A program made the position numbers and the translations under genes. Source: Podarcis raffonei (lineage: Eukaryota; Chordata; Lepidosauria; Squamata; Lacertidae). Taken from it: a stretch of DNA of 64,000 nt. The notes beneath the pieces are model-generated. The model was not told the DNA's origin. It ran no database searches and saw nothing but the letters and a program-made list of their open reading frames with translations. The DNA lies in assembly GCF_027172205.1 (NCBI RefSeq), contig NC_070611.1, forward strand, positions 55,051,979 through 55,115,978. Direction: 5' to 3'. Shown piece after piece: positions 47,190 through 58,169 of this stretch. Every line of letters begins with the position of its first letter. The stretch's first letter is position 1.

Positions 47190-48005
47190 CTACACATTTA
47201 AAGCACCCGCATATCGCTTTAAACAGCCATGGCTTCCTTCCCCAAAGAATCATGGGATCTGTAGTTTGTAAAGGGTGCTGAGATTTGTTAGGAGGCCCCT
47301 GTTCCCCTCACGGAACTGCAATTCTCAGAGTGGACTTTACGATGTCGAATTACAACAAGAAGACGCCCTACTCCCGGAGACGTATAGATGCTTAAAAGCT
47401 TGGCCTAATTTTGCAACTGCCCCTTACTTAACTAACATCACTAACGAAGCTTATAGATGGGCTTTCTCTAGAGCCCGCTTTGAGACAATGCCCTCAGCAG
47501 TGCTGTACGGCAAATTCACGCGGGTACCAATGCATGCGCGCCTCTGCCCCTGTATGTCTAATAAGGTAGAATCTGTCACACACATCCTTCTATTTTGCGA
47601 ATTTTATAGTGAAGAGCGAGTTCAACTTATTTTGCCGCTTTTATCAAAATTCATACCCCTACAACATTATTTGGAATCCTCCCCCGAAATTCTACGAAAA
47701 TACCTTCTGGAAGATTCCTCAAGCTCAATATCATATGAGGTGGCCAAATTTTGCACTTTAGTAATCAGGAAGCGTAAATCTCTTCTGTTGAATGGCACAC
47801 TGCGAAGTTCCCTTGTGTAATCCTTTATTTTTTTTTTCTTTTCTGATGTTGTTGATTTCTTTTTGTTTGATCTTGTGATGTTTAGTGTCACTGGCTTTTG
47901 CCGTAATAAAACTTGGAAACTTGGAATTCTCAGAGTGGTTTAAGAGACAATCCCTCTTCCTAAAGAACTCTGGAAATTGCAGTTCTGGGAGGACTTGCAC
48001 AATCA
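47190..48005. mobile_element. palindromic MITE ('CAGCCATGGCTTCCC' family) carrying a LINE insertion
   Basis: Left part 47190-47333: ACAGCCATGGCTTCCTTCCCC, GGGTGCTGAGATTTGTTAGGAG and GCAATTCTCAGAGTGG. Right part 47939-48005: GACAATCCCTCTTCC, AGAACTCTGGAAATTGCAG. A LINE piece with target duplications sits between. Confidence 0.65.
47334..47924 (+). mobile_element. LINE 3' piece with open frame and 14-bp target duplication
   Basis: 591 bp, flanked by perfect AATTCTCAGAGTGG copies (47320-47333 and 47925-47938). It encodes ~160 codons without a stop, to TAA at 47818-47820. The frame ends in a zinc-knuckle-like C-x-C...H...C motif (LCPCMSNKVESVTHILLFC) of the kind found near the C-terminus of LINE ORF2 proteins. 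The 3'UTR is ~100 bases with AATAAA and a short AACTTGG-type tail. The LINE clade is not certain. 5'-truncated on insertion; little decayed. Confidence 0.85.
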
Positions 48006-48098
48006 AGCTGCCTCCAAAGATCAGGCTTTGTGCAGTAAGGAAAGTGGAAGGAAAATGCACTGGAAAATGGCACTTGCTTTGAGGCAATGTCATGTAAC

Positions 48099-48112
48099 CC
48101 CCCCCCCCCCCG
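48099..48112. repeat. poly-C run
   Basis: About 14 consecutive C in SSBP1 intron 1. Confidence 0.9.
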
Positions 48113-48386
48113 CAAGCAAATAGGAACAAATGCTTATTAACAAACCAGCTTTGTCTAACCTTCACCGCAAAGCTGGCTGTGAGGCCATGTTCTGTGTATT
48201 GTGTTCATAATTTATAACTGTTCGGTGAAAGTAATATGTCATCTTTTGAATCATTGTATCTTTTCACCCCAGATTATTGTCTCAGTCTTCTCAGCCATGC
48301 TACTACATGTGAGCCTGCTAGAGTGAGCAGAGGTTGAAAGGGTGGTGACCCTGTAAAATGCACCCACACACACCCTGCCCAAAGTA

Positions 48387-48611
48387 CAGTGGTACCTCGG
48401 GTTACATATGCTTCAGGTTACATACCCTTCAGGTTACAGACTCTGCTAACCCAGAAATAGTGCTTCAGGTTAAGAACTTAGATTCAGGATGAGTACAGAA
48501 ATCGTGCTCCGGTGGCACGGCGGCAGCAGGAGGCCCCATTAGCTAAAGTGGAGCTTCAGGTTAAGAACGGACCTCCGGAACGAATTAAGTACTTAACCTG
48601 AGCTACCACTG
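48387..48611 (+). mobile_element. TA-flanked MITE (CAGTGGTACC family), copy 6
   Basis: Starts CAGTGGTACCTCGGGTTAC and ends AACCTGAGCTACCACTG with TA on both sides. Shares the ACATACGCTTCAGGTT duplication with copy 3. SSBP1 intron 1. Confidence 0.9.
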
Positions 48612-48808
48612 TATTGATATTTTGGTGGTGGCAGCTAGTGATTGTTTGGGATGATTAAGGGCATGGTTTAGTCCTGATTATAACCCTGGGGCAACAGCCA
48701 GAAATCCACTTAATTTGTCTTGTCTAATGACTCCTGTGGGTTAAGGAGAAGGGTCAGGATTCTCTGAAATACTTGGGGGGTCTGCCACAAAATGATTCAC
48801 TTTAAACC

Positions 48809-48928
48809 AGGAATAAGGAATCTGTGTCCCTCCAGATGTTCCTACGACTCCCATCACCCCAGACAGTTGGCTGCACTAGCTGGGGCTGGTGGGAGATCGA
48901 GCACCACAACATCTGGAAGGCAGGGTTT
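48809..48928. mobile_element. hAT-type MITE copy ('TGGGAGTTGTAGT' family)
   Basis: CAGGAATAAGGAATCTGTGTCCC on the left; ACAACATCTGGAAGGCAGGG on the right; centre GGCTGCACTAGCTGGGG. Confidence 0.6.
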
Positions 48929-49250
48929 AAGTTATCCCCTTTTCTTCCATGTCTGTTAAGATGGCCAGACTGTATATGCAAGGTCTCTGATGAGATACTG
49001 TGTTTCTTCAGCTACTCCTGGCTTGTTTCTATGCTTCCTATGCTTTGTGCTTTAGATGCATAGCGCATATGGGACTTATACCAAATGTGAAGTGTGCAGA
49101 AAAGACAAAAGGGATAGCTTTATTGTATTCTAAGAGGAGACAAATTGAGTAAGGTATTATGGCAACAGGAAACTGATTGTTTTAATAGCTGCTTTGTCTT
49201 TCAGAGGAACTGGCAAAGCCCACTAAGAAGACGTAAAGAAAGCAGCAGAA

Positions 49251-52200
49251 ATGTTGCGCAGGCCCTTACTGCAGGTAACAATTCCATATTCTTTTGGCAC
49301 AGTTTTTAAGTGCTGTTTTCTGTGAAGTAGAAGACACATATCAAAAGCAAAGTCAAGGAGCTGGAAGTTGCTTATGGTTGTATGCCTGCTATTTGACCTT
49401 CTGGGCAGGCTGTGGTTTTGAAGTGTGAGAAGTGGTACAAAGAAACTGTGAAAAATTGCAGCCCAGCTTAATTGCAAAAGACCTTTGCAGGCAAATACTT
49501 CAGACCTCTGGCAGGGGGAGAGAAAAACAGTAGCCCTGTCCGCTTTTGCCATCAACTTCTAACAGATTACTCACAAAGGAATGTCACCCTCAACTGGAAA
49601 ACAAAAAAGTTCCTCGGCACAACATGCCCTGGATGCCTGCAGAACCCTAGAATGCCAGCTTTAAGCAGCTACTTGTTGGCCTCTTGCTGCTCTGTTGTGG
49701 CAGGGTCCGAGAATCCCAGTCAGACCTGACCCTTTTAGACAATGTCAAAACCATATAGATAAAGCACTATTATACCCCTTTAACACCCATCGCTTCCCCC
49801 AAAGGATTCTGGGAGCTGTGGTTATTTAAGGGCACTGGGAGTTGTTAGGAGACCCATATTCTTCTCACAGCACTACTCTTTCCCGAGGGAACTCTGGGAA
49901 CTGAAGTTCTGTGAGGAGAATGGGAGTATCTTAACAAACTACAGTACCCAGGATTCTTTGGGGGAAGCCATGACTGTTAAAGTGGCATAATAGTGCTTTG
50001 AATGTATGGTACAAATGTGGCCTTATTAAACCTTTTATTTATTGGCACTAGCAAATGGATGAAGATGGGTGATGGCTGTTAGCAGAGCTGAAGCGTGTCA
50101 CTGGACACCGAACTACACAAACGGCTAAAACATGGATGCATCCTGGACCACTCGCATCACCTTTTCCCTCTCCCCTGCTCCCCCAAAATCAAGTGACAGT
50201 CCCCACCAGAAATGCCCTATTGCAGGGATGGTAGCTGTGGCCTGCAATCTAATTTCATGCAGACTGGAAAGAGAAAAAAAATGGAGGAAAGGGGTGTGGC
50301 AAAAAGCGGGGGGAAGTAGCTTTGTTCCTCTCCCCAACTCCATCATGTGGCCCCTAAGAGATTACTTCCAGGGAAGTGTGGCCCTTGACAGAAAAAAACA
50401 CGATTCCCTATCCCTGCTGTATTGGCTTTGCCCATTGTTTTCCTTCCTTCTAGGTGATGCGCCAGTTTGTGAGGCACGAGTCTGAGTCGCCGACGCTGCC
50501 TTTAGTCCTTGAACGATGTAAGTAGCTCTTGAGACGAGAGGCAAGCTCTGTGGGTCATGTGGAATCAGGATCAGATCATCCTGTTGTGCTATTTAACTGT
50601 CTTTCGTGCTGCCAAGGGTGTGTCAACACAACCATGGTGGTTCCTTCTCTTAAGTTATTCCTGCTCTCTTTTTCTTCTTCAAAGCCTTGAATCGTATCCA
50701 ATTACTTGGCCGTGTAGGACAGGATCCTGTCATGAGGCAAGTTGAAGGCAAAAACCCGGTCACCATCTTCAGCCTTGCAACCAACGAGATGTGGCGATCG
50801 GGAGAAAGCGAATCGTTCCAAGGAGGTGAGCTTCTGTCGCTGCTGAGGGCTCAGCGTTGCTAACTGCGACATATTTAGGGGGCTGTTCTGGCATTACGCT
50901 GTGTTAGATGAAAGTCTCAACTCCTTCGTTTCAGCATAGGTTAATCAAAACCTATGTTATAATGCCAGTTTTTTATTATTATTTAAGACCCTTTGTCAAA
51001 AAGACCACAGGGCAGAGAGCATAATAAAGAGGGTAATAATATACATAAGCATATCTATAAAATACAAAAATCCCATAACCAATATATTTATATTTTATTT
51101 ATATTTATCTTTTATTGTGAATCGCCCTGAGACCCCCAGGTATAGGGTGGCATATAAATGCAACATTAATAATAATAATAACAATAATAATAATAATAAT
51201 TTATTTCAACAGTTTATATACCACTTAATTACAGTCTTCTCTAAGCAATGTACAAATCCCTCCATTCTCTGACTCTTCCTTTTCCTTTTCCTATCCCTGC
51301 CTTGTGTCCTTCATTGCTCTTCGCTCCGGGGGGCTCATTTTTCTTTGCCTTCTCCCACTCCTGCCCCTCATCACCTTTGCCATTGCTATTTCTGACCTTA
51401 GATCAACATCCTGTTCCCAAAGTTTTGGACAGCCCTTATTCCTGAGGCCACCTTCACCTTCCATCTCCACCATCTCCTGACCCACTCAGTGCCCTCCAAG
51501 CACTTGTCTGTCCCCCACATACAGTACTCTTAACACTGAACAGCAGGAACTAACTCGCCTGTGTTATAAACCCAATGTCTGCTGGAAAAGGTCCCTTGCC
51601 CAAATGAACATGGCTCACTGTAGGGGTTTCTAGGTAGGCATCTCTCTGGCATTGAGGAAGTTCATGGGGTTGCAGTGTAGCATAGCATGCCCCACTGTGG
51701 GTGTCCTCGACAAGCCATACTCTCCATGTCTTGGGCAAAGGGTTCTATGTGTGTAGAGTTCCTCCATGCAAGGCCATGGAGTGCTGGGATTTGGGGCTAA
51801 TAACAATCTTTGTTTGGAGGGTCTCTCTGCACATATGGCAACACACTTCACACAGATGCCGAATGAACTGTTGTGGGTGTCTGTTGTTGAGAAACGGGGT
51901 GGCTGCACCGTGAAACTCCATGATCGCACGTTGAAAGAAGATGCGATGGAGTTGAAGTGAACTCTTCTTCCACCCCATGAAAGTATTCGCCCAACATGGT
52001 GCCGTCCATATGTTGTTGGACTCCCCCTTCCATCAGCCCCAGCCAGAAATGATGGAAGTTGGTAGTCACAACAACAGCTGGAGGGAGCCACGTTGCAAAA
52101 AGGCTGATTTAACCCACCCTCTAGAAAAGACCATGAATCCACGGGTGTTTATCTGTTCTGTGTTTCCTTTTGACCGAGGTGATATTACACAGAAGACGAC

Positions 52201-53708
52201 ATGGCACAGGATCTCTGTGTTCAGACCGGGGCTAAGAGATGTGGCGTATCAGTATGTGAAGAAGGGGTGAGTTAAACTGGGGGAAGTCTCCATAACAGAA
52301 GGGCGTTACAAAACCTCAGGAGCTTACTGTTGACATTCTTTGTATACCAATCTCCCCTGCACAGCAGACATGGGGGACCTGTGGTCTTCCAGGTGTTACT
52401 CAAGTACATCTCTCATCATTCCTGACTATTGGCCATGCTGGCTGGGACTGGTGGGAGTTGGAGTCCGACACATCCAGAGGACCACAGGTCCCCCACTTCT
52501 GGTATAGAAAACCTGGGGTTGGTGGCCTGGCCTAATGTATGAACTGAGGCAGGAGACCCCTGGCAATGAAATCACTTAGATGTTCTTAAGCAAGCCAATC
52601 TGTGCCTTAGACACAAGTCTACAATAAGGAGGGATACTAAGGCTTACTTAACTCACAATAAGGATGATAGATGAAATATGTTTTAGTGTTCTTTGGAGCT
52701 ATTTAAATGCATTTTTGTTGTTGTGGCCCTTGACACCTGACGGTTAGGACCCACCCTCTTCTTGTGACTATCTTGTTTTAATTCTGAAATTTTAAGTTGT
52801 TCTAACTCACCCTAGGACCTGCAGGTGAAGAACTGGTAATAAATGTAGTGGCCGTAGTAATTAATGGTGCTTATATATTTAGTGGGACGCGGGTGGTTCT
52901 GTGGGTTAAACCACAGAGCCTAGGACTTGCCGCTCAGAAGGTCGGCAGTTCGAATCCCTGCAACGGGGTGAGCTCCCATTGCTCGGTCCCTGCTCCTGCC
53001 AACCTAGCAGTTCGAAAGCACGTCAAAGTGCAAGTAGATAAAGAGGTACCACTCTGGCAGGAAGGTAAACGGTGTTTCCATGTGCTGCTCTGGTTTTCCA
53101 GAAGTGGCTTAGGTCGTGCTGGTCACATGACCCGGAGCTGTACGCCAGCTCCCTCGGCCAATAAAGTAAGATGAGCACCGCAACCCCAGAGTCGGTCACG
53201 ACTGGACCTAATGGTCAGGGGCCCCTTTACCTTTATATATCTATTTGCACTGTCCTCTCCTATTTGTGATCTAAATCCAGCTAAGCCACAAGATGTTCAT
53301 TACACTAGAATGGAAGCCCACGTGAGCCAGACTGGATAGTATATTTTGGCTGGGATACCCATATTCAAGCCCCCACGCAGCCAGCAAGAAGCCCACTGCC
53401 TGACCTTCTGGCGGTCACTACCTGCCAGCCTAGGCTACGTCACATAAAATGGGAGGAAGGAGGGAACCGTGTAGGCTGCCTTGGTCTCCTTGATTGAAGG
53501 ACAGAATATAAATGTAATAAATAAATAAGCCCTCGGGGATAGCTCAGTTGGTAGACCCTCTTAATCTCAGGATTGTGGGTTCGAGACCCATGTTGGGTGA
53601 AAGATGTCTGCGCTGCAAGAGGAGTTGGAATATAGATTATCCTTGTGGTCCCTTCCAACTCTACAATTCTAGGAGTCTGAGTCTGTAAGCCCACTCACAA
53701 CTTAAAAT

Positions 53709-53744
<36 letters not shown>

Positions 53745-56194
53745 CCCAGAAGGACCCATTTCAGTAGCCTGCTGTGATGAGACACCCTCCGGTTTGCACA
53801 CACACACCCGCCCCGCAATGGCTTTTGAAATTTTCCTTCCCTCTCACACCTTCTGTGACTACGGAATAATCAGATGAGGGCTATCTGTTAGCGGTAGCTC
53901 TTAAAGCACTACCAGCAAAATGTCACCATTAATCTCCCCTGTTGTCTTATACTTGGCTTCTGGCAGTGCTCGGATCTACGTGGAAGGGAAGATTGACTAC
54001 GGCGAGTACGTAGACAAGAACAATGTAAGGCGGCAAGCCACAACAATCATAGCAGGTAAAGAATTTCCTATGACAAGCCAGGCAGAGCAAGTGGGGAAGG
54101 GGGCTGTGCTTGCTGCCCATGCATCCGAACCACCTTTCTCCTTCCTTGCTTCGAACAACAAGGCGGATTTAGATAGAACTGAGAAATGCCTTAAATGCCT
54201 AGCCTGTGCCACAAGGTGTCGCTGTTGGGTGCTCTTAGTGAAGACAGCTAAGTGTCTGCTCTGCTTTAATTTGGCACATGCTTCTTTAAGTCCTCCCATT
54301 TTCTCGTTGGTGTGTAAGTCGTTTTTATTTTAGAAAGTTTGCAGGCAATGCATGCCCTTAAATGTATTTCCTCATGACATATGAACGTTCAGTCATACTT
54401 TATCCCATTGTACACATTTTAAAACTTAAGGTAAAGGTAAAGGGACCCCTGACCATTAGGTCCAGTCATGACCGACTCTGGGGTTGCGGAGCTCATCTCG
54501 CTTTATTGGCCAAGGGAGCCAGCGTACAGCTTCCGGGTCATGTGGCCAGCATGACTAAGCCGCTTCTGGCGAACCAGAGCAGCGCACGGAAATGCCGTTT
54601 ACTTTCCCGCTGGAGCGGTACCTATTTATCTACTTGCACTTTGACGTGCTTTTGAACTGCTAGGTGGGCAGGAGCTGGGACCAAACAATGGGAGCTCACC
54701 CCGTCGTGGGGATTCGAACTGCTGACCTTCTGATTGGCAAGTCCTAGGCTCTGTGGTTTAACTCTGTGGTTTAAAACTTACTTTGTCCTAAAATACAAGT
54801 TCGTTTGTTTTCTAAACGCATCTTGATGTGTCTTTTGAGCTGAGAGCTGCATTCAGAAATTGAGAGGAGGGCAGAATCCAGAGAATTACTGCTTCCTTGT
54901 CTGTGAGCTTTTGCACGCTTCCCCTCTGCCGACTGAGAGGCTGGTCAGACTCTGTTTGCTTTCTCAAAGAAAGCGAGCCTTGTCTGAAAGTTCAGATTTC
55001 AGGAGTTTAGCAGGAAATACTTGAATGTCTGGCTGTGCCACCGATTACAGGTTTCCTCCCATCTTCCTGCGTTCTCTGTCCAACAGGGTGTTGGAGGAGA
55101 GGCAGCTTGGAGAGCTGGGTAAGGAAAAGAGGGAGAAAATAATTCCCTTTTAACGAACAAAACACCTGCTAAAAACACCCCACGGTATGTTGGCAATAAC
55201 TTTGGGTTGTAGCCAGTGTTAGTCCTACTCAGGAGTAGACCCACTGAAACATATCAACATCTTTAACTTGGGTTCATTGATTTCAGTGGGTGTGCTCTGA
55301 GTAAAACTTAGCTGGATGCAACCTGTTATTAGGACCAACCCCAAAGTTGCAAAACATTTGTAAGCAGCTCACCGCGTAAAAGCCATTAGCTTTATTTTGG
55401 ATAGGTAGTCCTGGAACGGCTGCACCCTCTGTTCTCTCCCCACGTACTGAGAATCCATGTGAGGCGGGTTGTGGGGTCAGGTTGACTAGCCCTGCTGGCG
55501 CATTAAGTAGCCACTCTCAGCAGCATCCACCCATTGGCTAGTATGTGGACACGTTCTACTTGCCTTCTGGAGAGCTGCAAACTTGCCTGCTCTGGATGGT
55601 GGTTTTCTTGTATGGGCATCTGGTTTTAGTCTTGTTTTAAATGCTTCAGCTGTTTTCATAGTTTTTAACTTAATGTATTTTTCACTCTATAGGACGCACC
55701 TGACCATAGGACGCACCTTGTTTTAGAGGGGGAGAACAAGAAAAAAAACCTCTCCCCCTCTGCGCAGCGCCCCTTCAGCAAAGCGGCAGGAGAAACGGAG
55801 CCCCTTCCATTTCTCCTTCTGCTTCGCTGAAGGGGCGCTGCGCAGCTCTCCCTCTCTGTGCAGCGAAAGCAACACAAAGCCTCGGGAGCGCTCCCTCTGC
55901 GCTTCGGAGGCTTCGCGTTGCTATCGCTGAAGCCATGGAGTCTGCATTCGCTCCATAAGATGCACACACATTTCCCATTAATTTTTGGAGGGGAAAAAGT
56001 GCGTCTTATAGAGAGAAAAATACGGTAATATGTGCGTATCAACTTGGGATGGTCGCTTAGAAGCTGACTAATAAATCAGTGATCTTTGACTCTGTGTTAG
56101 TGTCCATCCATGTTTGAATGGGTAACATGTCTCTTTTTCTCTCCTTGCAGATAACATTATTTTCCTGAGCGACCTTCTTAGAGAAAAGGAATGA
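49251..56194 (+). CDS. SSBP1: SSBP1, mitochondrial single-stranded DNA-binding protein, 6 coding exons
   Basis: Coding exons: 49251-49274, 50454-50517, 50685-50825, 52179-52266, 53967-54055, 56151-56194. They sum to 450 nt (149 residues plus TGA), all in frame; human SSBP1 is 148 residues. The protein coats single-stranded mtDNA as a tetramer and works with POLG and Twinkle. The first ~16 residues ([16 protein letters not shown]) are basic and lack acidic residues, as a mitochondrial presequence should be. The OB-fold follows: [73 protein letters not shown]. The tail ends LLREKE, where human has QTKEKE. Exon 2 starts at 49205 after a TTTCAG acceptor and has 46 nt of leader. A noncoding first exon ending at 46549 is likely. 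Confidence 0.97.
49762..50000. mobile_element. palindromic MITE ('CAGCCATGGCTTCCC' family), nearly complete
   Basis: Left arm AGCACTATTATACCCCTTTAA...CGCTTCCCCCAAAGGATTCTGGG; right arm is its inverse with about 85% identity over 50 bases. The inner stems CTGGGAGTTGTTAGGAGACCC and GGAACTCTGGGAACTGAAG also face each other. SSBP1 intron 49275-50453. Confidence 0.7.
51060..51230. mobile_element. two LINE 3' ends meeting tail to tail at an (AAT)n tract
   Basis: Left: TGAATCGCCCTGAGACCCCC...GGGTGGCATATAAATG, plus orientation. Right: TTTATTTCAACAGTTTATATACC..., reversed. They share (AAT)n at 51168-51201, as if one inserted into the tail of the other. Confidence 0.55.
52367..52505. mobile_element. 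hAT-type MITE copy ('TGGGAGTTGTAGT' family)
   Basis: Left end CAGACATGGGGGACCTGTGG and right end whose inverse is CAGAAGTGGGGGACCTGTGG; centre TTGGCCATGCTGGCTGGGAC. Good terminal match; target duplication not readable. Confidence 0.7.
52740..52858 (+). mobile_element. LINE 3' end fragment
   Basis: TTTTAAGTTGTTCTAACTCACCCTAGGACCTGCAGGTGAAG and a short AATAAATG tail. Same type as the 3'UTR at 4880-4950. Confidence 0.45.
52879..53232 (+). mobile_element. Sauria SINE, full length, with target duplication
   Basis: Complete head (GTGGGACGCGGGTGGTTCTG), B box GGTTCGAATCC-like (AGTTCGAATCC), body and ACCTTT tail. TTATATAT flanks at 52871-52878 and 53233-53240. SSBP1 intron 52267-53966. Confidence 0.92.
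53529..53690 (+). mobile_element. tRNA-Lys-type SINE with CR1-like 3' end
   Basis: GGATAGCTCAGTTGGTAGA, CTCTTAATCTCAGGATTGTGGGTTCGAGACCC and GTTGGG follow tRNA-Lys(CUU) closely, but the D-stem and anticodon stem are damaged. The body ends GTGGTCCCTTCCAACTCTACAATTCTA. A SINE head, not a tRNA gene. Confidence 0.75.
53711..53742. repeat. (GT)n microsatellite
   Basis: About 16 GT units in SSBP1 intron 52267-53966. Confidence 0.95.
54429..54769 (-). mobile_element. Sauria SINE with 11-bp target duplication
   Basis: Reversed copy, tail AAGGTAAAGG at the left. TTTAAAACTTA flanks at 54418-54428 and 54770-54780, perfect. The head is slightly altered (an extra CTCTGTGG). It lies 370 bases after SSBP1 exon 6. 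Confidence 0.92.
55673..56025. mobile_element. TA-flanked MITE with CpG-rich palindromic core
   Basis: Left end ATGTATTTTTCACTCTATAGGACGCAC; the right end's inverse is CCGTATTTTTCTCTCTATAAGACGCAC. TA flanks at 55671-55672 and 56026-56027. Inside, 55760-55779 and 55826-55845 are perfect 20-base inverse copies (CTGCGCAGCGCC...). Ends 125 bases before SSBP1 exon 7. Confidence 0.8.
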
Positions 56195-56299
56195 GCGGTC
56201 TGTCCTGGCACCTGGTTTTCATCTGTTCCTTTTTCTTCTTCTTTTGGTAGCGTTTCCTAATTCTGCAATCATGTATCTGCCTATAGTTTCTTTTCCATG

Positions 56300-56305
56300 A
56301 TTAAA
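56300..56305 (+). terminator. SSBP1: polyadenylation signal of SSBP1
   Basis: ATTAAA 106 bases after the SSBP1 stop codon, followed by a GT-rich stretch (GAGGTTGGTGTGAGTGTT). This predicts a short 3'UTR of about 130 bases. Confidence 0.6.
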
Positions 56306-56393
56306 AATAACCTTTTGTACAAATGAGGTTGGTGTGAGTGTTCTGTGTCTATTTTTGCAGCCCGTTCCCCTCTTTTCTTGATTCAGGCTTTTG

Positions 56394-56520
56394 CAGGGCT
56401 TTTTTTTTCAACCGGAACTCTCCGGAACCCAGTTCCTGCACCTCTCAGGTGGACGCCATTGCCATTCTAAGAGAACGAGGGAGTCATTCATGGTGACTTT
56501 TTTCTAGAAAAGAAGCACTG
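56394..56520. mobile_element. hAT MITE with 8-bp target duplication
   Basis: CAGGGCTTTTTTTTTC at the left, GAAAAGAAGCACTG at the right (inverse CAGTGCTTCTTTTC). Perfect GGCTTTTG flanks at 56386-56393 and 56521-56528. 127 bp. Just after the SSBP1 poly(A) signal. Confidence 0.88.
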
Positions 56521-58169
56521 GGCTTTTGACATCTCTGTGTTTCACTTTGCAGAGAAAGCTTGCAAAAGCAGGGTGTATGTAAGAGAGAGAGAGAGAGAGA
56601 TGTGTATTGTTTTTCACTTGTTAATTGTAACTGCTCTTCAGTTCTGTGGAAAATGTTGTGATTGGTTTCAAGGATGGTGGGGAGCTATGCAAATCAGCAA
56701 GGCCCAGTCCAGAGCCATATTTGATAGCAGGACTAGCCATATTCCAGCATTCTGATTACTTGTGTGAGGAAGCTCAAATGTGTGAGGAAGCTGCCTTCTC
56801 CACTGCATTCTGTTCTCCTTTTTTCAGCCTTCTATAAGCAAAGTGGATAAATGCTTATTTCTGGAACCTTGGTGGAGCCAGTCAGAGGAGGCTTCACTGG
56901 GCTAGATGGACCAATGGCGTGGCTCGTTATAAAGCAACTTCCAGTGTCCCTAAGTGCCTCTCAGATCTGCATTCTGCCCTTTGTATAGCCTGGTCTCTGT
57001 TTGAGACCCAGCATGTCCCCCTTGAAATTATGAGGCTGCCAATTGACCAGTAAGGTTTACTGTGAGGAGCCTGTTTCTTGAGATCCCTTAACTTGAGGGT
57101 TGCAGAACATTTTTATGTCAAGAGCCACATTCCCTCATGGGTAATCTGTTGGGGGCCACATACTAGCAATGGACAGAGCTAGAGCTATTAATACACAGAG
57201 GTAGATGGATTAACTAAGCTGGAATAAAGACCACCCTGCTACAACTTTTGCCAAGGCAAACAGAGTTTTGAATCCCCATTCCTGTGCTGGTCAACTTGGA
57301 TGTAAGCATACAGGGTTTCTTTGAAATAAAAGTATACAGAGGACTTGCTTATTCTTAGTAGTACAACAGACCAATACGGCTACAGTTCCAGAAAACTAGT
57401 GAAAGCAATTCCTTTCTGCTTGTAGTGTGCAGATTCACACACTCTCCAGAAGCCTACCAATTTGTTCTTGGTCAGCTGGGGGGCAGGGAGGAATTGTTTG
57501 CTCCAAGCCTAGGGCACATAAGTATAACTAGATGGGGAAACCACTTCTAAAGGTCAGGAAAATTAGGGCAAAATGAACAGGAAGGAAGCAACTCTGCTGG
57601 GATGGAAGGATTGGGGCAACTTCAGGAGGCGTCAGACGGAGGTCAGCTGTTTTTTAGCTGCAGGGATTGAATCTGTGACTTGCACTGAGCTCAGCTTTGC
57701 CTTTCCTCTCTAGGTGTTACAGGATAGACACAGAGATTACATGTCCCTGAACTGCATTCTTCTGGGATCATGTTTAGTTTCATGACCTTTTTATGTTCCT
57801 GTCGGTTCTCTGTTCAATATTTGCTTAGGTATGCATTGTGCCATCCTTTCCGCATCGCTCCATGGACTTGTCCCTGCCCTGGCCTCAGGCCCTCCCGACT
57901 GAAGCATGGCTGCATTGGCAAAGGGATGTGTGCAAACTGACAAAGTGCAGAGGAGCCACCTTGGGAGGAGTGGGGTGTTGTTTGTAGAAGTGGGGGCAGC
58001 TGAATGTGGGGGCAAACACATGCTGGCAGTGTGACTCAGAGCACACTCTGGCCAGTGTTTGCAAAGCAGAGTTTGTGAATGCTGGATTCTGCTTTGCTTC
58101 CCTGTGGCTTCTCCGCCTCTTTAGGAGAGCAAACGAAAGAGCAGGACCCTTCTGACAGCTTCAGGCATA

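Noticed and set aside
53529-53600. tRNA-Lys gene
   Set aside because: The D-stem and anticodon stem are broken and a SINE body with CR1-type tail follows directly.
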